Of a stretch of 64,000 nt of DNA, positions 56,975 to 64,000 are shown one piece after another. Origin of the DNA: Gemella sp. GL1 (GTDB lineage Bacteria; Bacillota; Bacilli; Staphylococcales; Gemellaceae); the NCBI RefSeq assembly GCF_013415365.1, contig NZ_JACBYB010000012.1, positions 1 to 64,000 of the forward strand, in the 5' to 3' direction. Each line of letters begins with the position of its first letter. The stretch's first letter is position 1. A model generated the notes under the pieces. The model ran no database searches and was not told where the DNA came from. It saw nothing but the letters and a program-made list of their open reading frames with translations. The translations under genes and the position numbers were made by a program.

Positions 56975-58474
56975 TTAATGAGCAACCATTTCTTGTGCAA
57001 TCTCAAAGGAATTTAATTTAATTGGATAGTAGGTTGGCCAATTTTCTAATTCATTATATAGCTTCTCCTGGCTATCTCCCCCTAGATAGATATGAAAGTG
57101 TCCAGTTTTAGTTGGTGAAATATTGTGGTCACTAAATTGAATATATTTAAATGGTCCAGCTTCAGTATCCTCTGTTTCGAATAAATATCTGACCCCTCGG
57201 TTTCCTTTTTCATATGTTAATACCTTATATCCAGTATATTTATATTTGAATTTTTTAGATTTTCCGTTTTGGAAGAATTCTATAGAATCATCAGAAATTA
57301 TAATTTTATCAATATCAGTGGTATAGCCTTTACTATAGTATTCTTTATATTTTTCAGCGGACATAGTTTTTGTCTTTTTAGCCTTAATATCAAATACTTG
57401 GTCAAGTGATCCATCTTTTAGATACGGATAAACAGATTGCCATTCACCTACAAAATCCGATAAGCTACGATCTTTTATTAAAGAATCTTCAAAATAACCA
57501 TTATAAATACTTTTATTGATATCATTTTTATTTTCTGCTTTAGTATCTTGACTTGTTGTTTTTTCAAGATTCGTAAGATTTTCTTTCATTAGAGAGATAT
57601 AATCTTTACCTTCATTTATTTGTTCTTTTGTTAAACTCTCTAATGGATAAAGTATTGATAATTTCACACCAGTTTCTTTTGCGAGTGTTTCAGCTACTGC
57701 CCTTTTAGAATTATCTTCAAAGTAAATGTATTTGATATCATTATCCTTGATATAGGATGTAAGTTCTTGTAATCTAGATATTGATGGATCTGTATCTGCT
57801 GTAAGTCCAGTAATTGAGATTTGATTTAATCCATAGTCTAAAGCTAAATATGAAAAGGCTGTGTGTTGTGTCACAAAGTTTTTTTGTTTAGCTTTAGAAA
57901 ATCTATCTTTATATTCTTTATCTAATTCACTTAATTTATGGGTATATTCCTTGGCATTTTTTTCAAATATGTCTTTCTTATCGGGATACCTGTTTATTAG
58001 TCCATTTTTAATATTTTCTACAAGGTGGATGGCTCTATATGGTGAAAGCCATAAATGTGGATCAAAGTTATGGTGATGCTCCTCATCAGAACGGTCATGG
58101 TCACTATCTTCTTGACCAGGAAGTAATACAATATTTTCAGTAGCCTTTATAATTTGATTAGAATCTTTTTTGCTAGAATTTAGTAATTTTGGAACCCACA
58201 TTTCCATATTTGGATCTAGGTAGACGAAAGCGTTAGCTTCTTGAATTTTAGCCATATCTTTAGTAGATGGTTCATATCCATGAACTTCTGTTCCAGCAGA
58301 AATTAGTAGTTCAACATTGGCCTGATCACCAACTATTTGTTTGGTGAATTCGTAAACGGGATAGAATGTAGTGATAATAGTATCTTTACTAGAAGTAGAA
58401 GATAAATTTAAATTACTACAAGCCGTTAATATAATTGTAAATAGAGATGTAACTATTAATAATATTTTTTTCAT
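56975..58474 (-). CDS. adcA: Zinc-binding lipoprotein AdcA with C-terminal ZinT domain
   Basis: This is the extracellular zinc receptor. The signal peptide ends in the lipobox LTAC (Cys about 19). The ZnuA-type domain (about 30-305) has metal-binding histidines in GTEVHGYEPS and FDPHLWLSP and a His/Asp-rich loop DSDHDRSDEEHHHNFD. The C-terminal ZinT domain (about 320-499) holds the triple-His site GHFHIYLGG. The fused form is known from streptococcal AdcA. It is last in the adcRCBA operon. Confidence 0.95.
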   Translation of the reverse strand: MKKILLIVTSLFTIILTACSNLNLSSTSSKDTIITTFYPVYEFTKQIVGDQANVELLISAGTEVHGYEPSTKDMAKIQEANAFVYLDPNMEMWVPKLLNSSKKDSNQIIKATENIVLLPGQEDSDHDRSDEEHHHNFDPHLWLSPYRAIHLVENIKNGLINRYPDKKDIFEKNAKEYTHKLSELDKEYKDRFSKAKQKNFVTQHTAFSYLALDYGLNQISITGLTADTDPSISRLQELTSYIKDNDIKYIYFEDNSKRAVAETLAKETGVKLSILYPLESLTKEQINEGKDYISLMKENLTNLEKTTSQDTKAENKNDINKSIYNGYFEDSLIKDRSLSDFVGEWQSVYPYLKDGSLDQVFDIKAKKTKTMSAEKYKEYYSKGYTTDIDKIIISDDSIEFFQNGKSKKFKYKYTGYKVLTYEKGNRGVRYLFETEDTEAGPFKYIQFSDHNISPTKTGHFHIYLGGDSQEKLYNELENWPTYYPIKLNSFEIAQEMVAH

Positions 58475-58486
58475 TGTGACTTTTCC

Positions 58487-59290
58487 TTATTTTTTTAATT
58501 TAGTAATTATAGTTGTTAAAACAAAAATACTTATAAATATTAATGTTATAGTTGCACTAGTCGGTTTTTCAGTAAAGTAAGAAATAATTAATCCTAAAAA
58601 CATACCTAGGAAAGAAATAAGACTTCCTATAATAATGACTGACTTAAAGTTCTTACTTATAATCAAAGCAATACTAGCAGGAAGAATTATTACAGTAGAT
58701 ACTAACAAGGCACCAACTGTAGGAATCATGAAGGAGATTGCTATACCTGTAATAATATTAAAGGATATAGATAAAAGTCTTACATTCAATCCTTCAGAAA
58801 ATGCAATTTCTTCGTTAAAGGTCATAATATAAAGTTGCCTAAAGAAAATAGTCATAAATAAGACAATAATTAATCCAATTATAAATAAGTGAACTAATTG
58901 TTCTGTATTAATTGTAACAATGGAACCGAATAAATAATTTTCTAAACTTATAGAACTAGAGGATGTCTTACTCATAACAATCATTGCTATTGCTAAACCA
59001 GCAGACATTAAAATAGCAGTAGCTAATTCTAAGAAGTTTTTATAAATAGTTCTTAGATATTCAAGAAAAATCGCAGTTACTGTGACAACAATAATTGTAG
59101 AAAAAGTTGTAGAAAAACCAGAAAGAATTCCTATTGCTATACCTGCAAGTGATATATGTCCTAAAGTATCACTAAGAAGGCTTTGGCGTCTTAGTATTAG
59201 AAAAGAACCTAGGAATGGAGAAAATATGCTCATAGCAATGATTGCATATAATGCATTTTGCATAAATTGGTATTTAAATATTTCCAGCAT
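58487..59290 (-). CDS. adcB: Zinc ABC transporter permease AdcB
   Basis: This ABC-3 family membrane subunit has 267 residues and about eight hydrophobic spans. LGHISLAGIAIGILSG and VGALLVSTVIILPASIAL are family motifs. The gene overlaps adcC by 17 bp and ends 12 bp before adcA, so the three transporter parts are translated together. Confidence 0.95.
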   Translation of the reverse strand: MLEIFKYQFMQNALYAIIAMSIFSPFLGSFLILRRQSLLSDTLGHISLAGIAIGILSGFSTTFSTIIVVTVTAIFLEYLRTIYKNFLELATAILMSAGLAIAMIVMSKTSSSSISLENYLFGSIVTINTEQLVHLFIIGLIIVLFMTIFFRQLYIMTFNEEIAFSEGLNVRLLSISFNIITGIAISFMIPTVGALLVSTVIILPASIALIISKNFKSVIIIGSLISFLGMFLGLIISYFTEKPTSATITLIFISIFVLTTIITKLKK

Positions 59291-59981
59291 TAGAAATCTC
59301 CTTTTTTAAATTGAATTTACAACACCAAGAGTTAGTTTCAGATTTACATAGGTGAATATTTTTATCAGCGTATTTATCTACAACTTCATTATCGTGGGTA
59401 ATCATAAGAATTGAGACTCCTTTTTCTTCAACCATGGTATGAAGTAAATCATAAAAGTTATTTCTTGTGATTTCATCCATTCCGGTAGTAGGCTCATCTA
59501 ATATAAGTAGATCAGGCTTTGATACCAAGATTCTAGCTATAATTACTCTTTGTTTCTGCCCGCCACTTAAATTACCAATTTTTTTATTTCTAAGATTCCA
59601 TATTTTCATGGATTCAAGAGAATGCTTAATGATATTTTTATCTTCCTCGGTAAATTTTTTAAACCAAGTATTTTTTCTAAATAAGCCGGATTTTACAAAA
59701 GAATATACTGTTGTAGGAAAACCAGAATTGAAGTGTACGGCATGCTGAGGAAGATAAGAAATTTTAAATATATCTCCATGGACATTTTTATCGGTTACAA
59801 AGACCTCACCGGTTTTATTTTTAAGTATCCCTAATATTATTTTTATTAGGGTAGATTTAGCAGCACCATTCTCTCCAGTCAAGGTTACAAATTCAGCATT
59901 ATTAATAGTAAAGTTTACGTTTTCCAAGACAGGATCTTTATCGTATTGAAAAGATAAATTTTTTATTGATATGTACTCCAT
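59274..59981 (-). CDS. adcC: Zinc ABC transporter ATP-binding protein AdcC
   Basis: This 235-aa ATPase drives zinc import. The P-loop reads TGENGAAKSTLIK, with Ala where most ABC proteins have Gly; as I recall this is usual in AdcC of streptococci. The signature is GNLSGGQKQRVIIARIL and Walker B LLILDEPTTGMDE. The C-terminus has several cysteines (HLCKSETNSWCC), perhaps metal-responsive. It starts two bases behind adcR. Confidence 0.95.
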   Translation of the reverse strand: MEYISIKNLSFQYDKDPVLENVNFTINNAEFVTLTGENGAAKSTLIKIILGILKNKTGEVFVTDKNVHGDIFKISYLPQHAVHFNSGFPTTVYSFVKSGLFRKNTWFKKFTEEDKNIIKHSLESMKIWNLRNKKIGNLSGGQKQRVIIARILVSKPDLLILDEPTTGMDEITRNNFYDLLHTMVEEKGVSILMITHDNEVVDKYADKNIHLCKSETNSWCCKFNLKKEISNAGNI

Positions 59982-59983
59982 AC

Positions 59984-60433
59984 TTACCCCCTTATACTTT
60001 TTACTAAGTCATCAAGAAAATTTGAAATAAGTTTCTTTTCTGATTCTGAATATTTGGATAAAAGATTGTCATAATGATTTAGGGTTCTTTTATGATGTTC
60101 TTCGTGTTCTTTAGCAATATATATAGCTTTTTCCGAAAGAATATATTTAATGATTCTTGCATCATTGGGGTCTTTTTCTGGAATAATAATATCTTCATTT
60201 ATTAAAAATTTTATTGCTTTAGTGACAGCGGCTTGACTAATATTCAAATGATAGGCTAATTCTTTATTGCTTATATTTTCATTTTTCAATAACATTAGTA
60301 TATGTTTTTGTGTATTTGTATAATTATGATTACAATGGCAATCACCCACGAGAATCTCATTTTTATTGCCTGCTTGCAATATGATATCCTTAATAGTTTC
60401 TTCAATTTTTTTTGATATATTATCTTGTGACAT
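59984..60433 (-). CDS. adcR: Zinc-responsive MarR-family repressor AdcR
   Basis: AdcR represses the zinc uptake genes when zinc is plentiful. The winged helix (NKELAYHLNISQAAVTKAIKFL, given as about 57-78) and metal-binding Cys/His residues in the first 40 residues and around EHEEHHKRTLNHYD are seen. GGAGG and its spacing favour the ATG at 60433. The operator lies just upstream, so the operon is autoregulated. Confidence 0.92.
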   Translation of the reverse strand: MSQDNISKKIEETIKDIILQAGNKNEILVGDCHCNHNYTNTQKHILMLLKNENISNKELAYHLNISQAAVTKAIKFLINEDIIIPEKDPNDARIIKYILSEKAIYIAKEHEEHHKRTLNHYDNLLSKYSESEKKLISNFLDDLVKSIRG

Positions 60434-60450
60434 ACACACCTCCTAAATAC

Positions 60451-60462
60451 TTAACTAGTTAA
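60451..60462. promoter_or_regulatory. AdcR operator
   Basis: TTAACTAGTTAA is a perfect match to the AdcR consensus TTAACYRGTTAA. It overlaps the start site of the minus-strand adcR promoter. Confidence 0.9.
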
Positions 60463-60490
60463 GTATATAATGTATACTTATAAATATCAA
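60462..60490 (-). promoter_or_regulatory. adcRCBA promoter
   Basis: On the minus strand -35 TTGATA (60490-60485) and -10 TATACT (60467-60462) are 17 bp apart, with the AdcR operator immediately downstream. Confidence 0.7.
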
Positions 60491-60542
60491 TAATTTTGCA
60501 CAAACTTTAATATAAAAATATTAATAAAATTTTAGATAAGAC

Positions 60543-60572
60543 TTGAAAAAAGGGATAAGAATACGTTATAAT
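60543..60572 (+). promoter_or_regulatory. Promoter of the IscA-like / NDH-2 unit
   Basis: TTGAAA (60543-60548) and TATAAT (60567-60572) have an 18-bp spacer and lie shortly before the ribosome binding site. Confidence 0.6.
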
Positions 60573-60601
60573 TAAATTTAGAGAAAGTTAAGAGGATCGC
60601 T

Positions 60602-60946
60602 ATGAATTTTGAAAATAATCAGTTGATATCTATAACAGATATAGCTATACAAGAATTAAAAAAACTACTATTGGACTCTAGTAGCCAGGGATCAGCAATT
60701 AAAATTTCTATAGATAAGTCGACAACAGGTTACTATTATGGTATTGATATACAAGAGGAAATCTATGAAGGAGATAGAGAATTTATCTTTGGAGATTTAA
60801 GAATTTTAATCAACAAAAAAGATGAAAATTTACTTAAAGGAACAAAGATTGAGTATATAGAAGATGAAGCTGGAGGAGGTTTTATAATAGAAAATCCTCA
60901 TAATCTCGAATTAGAGCATACAGGTGGTTGTAGCTGCTGCTCTTAA
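60602..60946 (+). CDS. HesB/IscA-like protein
   Basis: This 114-aa protein has the A-type carrier fold (ITDIAIQELKKLLL near the start, EDEAGGGFIIENPHN near the end) and a C-terminal cysteine cluster GGCSCCS. The first of the three canonical cysteines of IscA/SufA is not seen; all cysteines are at the end. It may bind iron or a cluster, but a true carrier role is uncertain. It precedes the NADH dehydrogenase gene by 32 bp and is probably co-transcribed. Confidence 0.75.
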   Translation: MNFENNQLISITDIAIQELKKLLLDSSSQGSAIKISIDKSTTGYYYGIDIQEEIYEGDREFIFGDLRILINKKDENLLKGTKIEYIEDEAGGGFIIENPHNLELEHTGGCSCCS

Positions 60947-60978
60947 TTTATTAATAACTTTTCTAAGGAGTATTTATA

Positions 60979-62181
60979 ATGAAAAATATCGTTATTTTAG
61001 GAGCTGGGTATGGAGGATTAACAACTCTAAAAGCTTTAAGAGGTGTAATTAAAGATGGAAATGTGAAAGTTACACTTGTAAACAAGAATTCTTATCACTA
61101 TGATACGGTGAATTTACATGAAGTATCAGCAGGAACAATTAAACGCGATGCTATTTGTATTGAAATTCCTGATATTATGCCAGCAGGGGCTGATTTCGTA
61201 CAAGATGAAGTTATCAAGATTGATACAGATAAAAAGATTGTTTATACAAAAACTAAAGAATTGGACTATGACTATTTAGTAATAGGATTAGGGTTTGAAT
61301 CTAATACATTTGGAATAGAGGGAATGTTAGATAATTCATTGCCAATTACTGATATCAATGCAGCAGAGAAAATATCTGCAAGAATTGAAGAAAACTTCAA
61401 AAAATATGCAGAATCTACAGAAAAAGATGAAAAAGATATTTCTATTATTGTAGGAGGAACTGGATTAGCAGGGATTGAGTTCTTGGCAGAATTAGTAGAT
61501 AAAAGAAAAGAATTATGCACTAAGTATGGAATTGATGAAAAATTAGTTAAGATCTACGGACTAGATGCAGCACCTGTGTTATTACCGATGTTTGAGAAAG
61601 AATATAGTGACTATGCTAGAAAATATTTAGAAGATCGAGGGATTGAAATTATTTTAGGAGCAGGAATTAAAGGTTCTACACCAGATTCATTTATAATTGA
61701 AGTTGATGGTGAAAGAAAAGAACTTAAGGCTTCTACATTGGTTTGGACTGCAGGTGTTAAAGGAAGTAGACTTATGGACGCTACTTTCCCAGAACAAGCT
61801 AAAAATGGTCGTTTAGTAACTACTCAGCAATTGACAGTTCCTGGATTAGAAGAAATCTATATAGTTGGAGATTGTGCCGCATTTATCGAGGAAGGTCAAG
61901 AGAGACCTTATCCAACAACAGCTCAAATTGCCAACCAAATGGGTGCATATGTTGGAAAACATATAGAAAATAGATTAGTAGCCAGTACTATTGGAAACTT
62001 CAAGTATATTAACCGTGGTGTTGTATGTTCATTGGGAGCTAAAGATGCAATTGCCTTTACATTTGGAAAATTCAAATACAAAGGTTTCCTAGCTGCTAAA
62101 ACTAAAAAAGCTATAGAAGCTAAAGCTATTTATGAATGTACGGATATTAAGACTGCAATTAAAAATCAAAGAATTTTTTAA
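60979..62181 (+). CDS. ndh: Type II NADH dehydrogenase (NDH-2)
   Basis: This single-subunit flavoprotein passes electrons from NADH to the quinone pool. The FAD loop NIVILGAGYGGLTTLKAL (3-20), the NADH-binding segment IIVGGTGLAGIEFLAEL and the second FAD contact IYIVGDCAAF with PTTAQIANQMG are intact. The length of 400 residues is normal. AAGGAG precedes the ATG. It suggests at least a short respiratory chain. Confidence 0.92.
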   Translation: MKNIVILGAGYGGLTTLKALRGVIKDGNVKVTLVNKNSYHYDTVNLHEVSAGTIKRDAICIEIPDIMPAGADFVQDEVIKIDTDKKIVYTKTKELDYDYLVIGLGFESNTFGIEGMLDNSLPITDINAAEKISARIEENFKKYAESTEKDEKDISIIVGGTGLAGIEFLAELVDKRKELCTKYGIDEKLVKIYGLDAAPVLLPMFEKEYSDYARKYLEDRGIEIILGAGIKGSTPDSFIIEVDGERKELKASTLVWTAGVKGSRLMDATFPEQAKNGRLVTTQQLTVPGLEEIYIVGDCAAFIEEGQERPYPTTAQIANQMGAYVGKHIENRLVASTIGNFKYINRGVVCSLGAKDAIAFTFGKFKYKGFLAAKTKKAIEAKAIYECTDIKTAIKNQRIF

Positions 62182-62187
62182 TATTAT

Positions 62188-62219
62188 GAAAACGAAGCAT
62201 ATTAATGCTTCGTTTTCTA
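62188..62219 (+). terminator. Terminator after ndh
   Basis: GAAAACGAAGCAT-ATTA-ATGCTTCGTTTTC is followed by T-rich sequence. Confidence 0.9.
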
Positions 62220-62230
62220 TTTTTGGAAGT

Positions 62231-62259
62231 TTGAAAAAATAAAAAAAATATGGTAATAT
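62231..62259 (+). promoter_or_regulatory. rpoY-rnjA promoter
   Basis: TTGAAA (62231-62236) and TAATAT (62254-62259) are 17 bp apart, upstream of GGAGGA. Confidence 0.6.
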
Positions 62260-62305
62260 GGATAGGTATTTATATAATAATTTTAAAAAATTAAGGAGGA
62301 ATAAA

Positions 62306-62524
62306 ATGCCAGTATTTAAAGTGTTTTATCAAGCAAACAATAAAGAAATTCCAGTAAGGGAAAATACAGAAGTATTGTACGTTGAAGCGAATAATACACC
62401 TGAAGTAGTAAAATATGTAGAAGACAAAAATTACAATTTAGAATTTGTTCAAGAATTAAGTGAGCAATATTTAAAATTTGAAAAAGAGTCTGTTAATTTC
62501 AAATTGGAGAAAATAAATGGATAG
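62306..62524 (+). CDS. rpoY: RNA polymerase epsilon subunit RpoY
   Basis: This small Firmicute RNA polymerase subunit has 72 residues. [20 protein letters not shown] and the end [13 protein letters not shown]-type helix (about 52-65) are typical. The ATG at 62306 directly behind GGAGGA is the proper start; an upstream in-frame extension crosses the promoter. Its last bases overlap the rnjA start, a conserved arrangement. Confidence 0.93.
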   Translation: MPVFKVFYQANNKEIPVRENTEVLYVEANNTPEVVKYVEDKNYNLEFVQELSEQYLKFEKESVNFKLEKING

Positions 62525-64000
62525 GTTCATCGAAAGACATGAAGTTGGAGTTGCAGCTATCGGTGGAATGGGTGAAATTGGAAAAAATACATATGCAATT
62601 CAATATCAAGATGAAATAATTATTATAGATGCTGGAGTAAAATTTCCAGGAGATAATATATTAGGTATAGATTATATAATCCCAGATTATACATATATCG
62701 TAAACAATATTGATAAAGTTAAGGCACTAATAATAACTCACGGTCATGAGGATCATATTGGAGGAATTCCGTTTTTATTAAAACAAGTATCACTACCAAT
62801 TTATGCAGGGCCTCTAGCCATCGGATTAATTCAATCCAAATTAGAAGAGCATAATTTATTAGCTAAAGCTGAATTTCATGAAATAAATGAAGATACAGTA
62901 TTACAATTTAAAAATTTAAGTGTAGAATTCCATAATACCACTCACTCTATACCTGATGCTTTTGGAGTTATTATAAATAGCCCGCAAGGAAAGATAGTTC
63001 ATACTGGAGACTTTAAGTTTGATTTTACCCCTGTAGGAGAGCCGGCTAATTTATATAAAATGGCCAAAGTTGGAGAGGAAGGGGTCCTATGTTTATTATC
63101 AGATTCTACAAATTCTGAGCGAAGTGAATTTACAATGAGTGAAAAAGAGGTAGGTCATACTATTTCTGATATCTTGCGAACTGTAAAGCACAGAATAATA
63201 TTTGCCACATTTGCATCAAACGTATTTAGAGTCAAGCAGGTAGTAGAAGCATGTATTGAGCACGATAGAAAAATTGTTGTTTTCGGACGCTCTATGGAAA
63301 AAGCAATAAAAATAGGAACTGACCTAGGCTATATTAAGGCACCGAAAGATACATTTGTTGATCCTAAAAGATTAAAACAGATTGATCCTAATAAATTACT
63401 AATTTTATGTACAGGAACACAAGGTGAGGAATTGGCTGCTTTAACTAGAATTGCACATGGAACTCATAAAAAAATAACAATAATGCCAACAGATACAGTT
63501 GTGTTTGCTTCATCTGCTATACCAGGAAATGCTGTTTCTATTAATAAAAATATTGATCTACTATCTAAACTAGGAGCAAATGTTATTACATCAAGTATTA
63601 ATAATGTTCATACATCGGGACATGCTGCTAAAGAAGAACAAAAATTAATGTTTAGACTTATTAAACCAAAGTACTTCATGCCAATTCATGGTGAATATAG
63701 AATGCAAGTATTACATGCAAAAACGGCAGTTGAATGTGATGTAAAAGAAGAGAATACTTTTATTTTAGCCAATGGTGATATATTAGCGTTGACACAAGAT
63801 TCAGCAAGAGTAACTGGTAAAATTGAAGCTAACGACGTCTATGTGGATGGTCTAGGAATCGGTGATATTGGAAATGTTGTTATCAAAGATAGAAAGGATC
63901 TGTCTGAAAATGGAGTAGCAGTTGTTTCCCTTGTAGTTAATTTTAAAAAGAAGATTTTATTAGCACAACCAGATATTATTGTTAGAGGTTTTGGACAAGA
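62517..64000 (+). CDS. rnjA: Ribonuclease J1, 5' part (cut by window end)
   Basis: This is a dual endo- and 5'-3' exoribonuclease of the beta-CASP metallo-lactamase family. About 494 codons are present of roughly 555. [14 protein letters not shown] starts the fold, [10 protein letters not shown] binds the two metals, and the beta-CASP end shows [14 protein letters not shown] and [10 protein letters not shown]. The ATG at 62517 overlaps rpoY by 8 bp. The C-terminal domain lies beyond the window. Confidence 0.96.
   Translation, partial: MDRFIERHEVGVAAIGGMGEIGKNTYAIQYQDEIIIIDAGVKFPGDNILGIDYIIPDYTYIVNNIDKVKALIITHGHEDHIGGIPFLLKQVSLPIYAGPLAIGLIQSKLEEHNLLAKAEFHEINEDTVLQFKNLSVEFHNTTHSIPDAFGVIINSPQGKIVHTGDFKFDFTPVGEPANLYKMAKVGEEGVLCLLSDSTNSERSEFTMSEKEVGHTISDILRTVKHRIIFATFASNVFRVKQVVEACIEHDRKIVVFGRSMEKAIKIGTDLGYIKAPKDTFVDPKRLKQIDPNKLLILCTGTQGEELAALTRIAHGTHKKITIMPTDTVVFASSAIPGNAVSINKNIDLLSKLGANVITSSINNVHTSGHAAKEEQKLMFRLIKPKYFMPIHGEYRMQVLHAKTAVECDVKEENTFILANGDILALTQDSARVTGKIEANDVYVDGLGIGDIGNVVIKDRKDLSENGVAVVSLVVNFKKKILLAQPDIIVRGFGQ

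Noticed and set aside
59274-59981. AdcC P-loop Ala as an inactivating mutation
   Set aside because: The GENGAAKST form is, as I recall, normal for AdcC of streptococci; all other ATPase motifs are intact.

Overview
The window is very AT-rich and codes like a low-GC Firmicute. The gene order xerD-like, scpA, scpB, rluB, the block rpsA-like, der, gpsA, hup, folE, mtrB, the MurT/GatD pair, EzrA, RpoY/RNase J1 and an AdcR/AdcABC zinc system point to a Bacillales/Lactobacillales coccus. My best guess is Gemella or a close relative; that is inference from gene content, not a database result.

Two regions differ sharply. Bases 1 to about 11,300 are accessory DNA. They hold a long non-coding AT-rich segment with a possible transfer origin and a six-copy 54-bp palindromic repeat array; a MOBP-type relaxase; an acidic orphan protein whose leader is crossed by a probable antisense RNA; a tiny-ORF operon; a GNAT toxin-antitoxin pair; two RelBE pairs; a HigA antitoxin whose HigB partner survives only as a 3' scrap; HicAB; and a BcgI-like fused nuclease-methylase with a specificity gene broken twice, both times at AG dinucleotide tracts. 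Behind it lie scraps of a cytosine-5 methyltransferase, the GNAT gene, HicB and possibly an adenine methylase. Near-identical pieces of the GNAT and HicB 3' ends on both sides of the restriction-modification block show that this island was built by repeated recombination.

From about 11,700 to the end is ordinary, densely packed chromosome. In order: a DUF1275 membrane protein; a XerD-like protein without the usual catalytic residues; ScpAB; RluB; an orphan ResD/SrrA-type regulator; MurT/GatD; 5-FTHF cyclo-ligase; MurF, Ddl and UvrB on the minus strand; PrmA, PurB, Cca, a DinG-derived exonuclease, AsnS, DnaD, Nth, LspA, RuvAB; the PTS general proteins HPr and EI; a phosphonate-type ABC transporter with a fused permease; RimM, TrmD, S1-like protein, Der, GpsA, HU, FolE, a TRAP-like protein, GroESL; a maltodextrin cluster (GntR regulator, MalQ, GlgP, a phosphatase-fold protein, a PTS EIICBA); TruA, EzrA; the AdcRCBA zinc operon; an IscA-like protein, a type II NADH dehydrogenase, RpoY and the 5' part of RNase J1.

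The most unusual signals are in the accessory part. They are the twin 49-bp promoter/operator repeats driving a tiny-ORF operon and the acidic orphan gene; the roughly 80-nt antisense RNA candidate over that gene's leader; the 54-bp palindromic array; and the double AG-tract break in the specificity gene. In the chromosome, a TRAP homologue that seems to lack its tryptophan and RNA contacts, an endonuclease III with a cluster cysteine replaced, and a CtsR-like box instead of CIRCE upstream of groES deserve a look.
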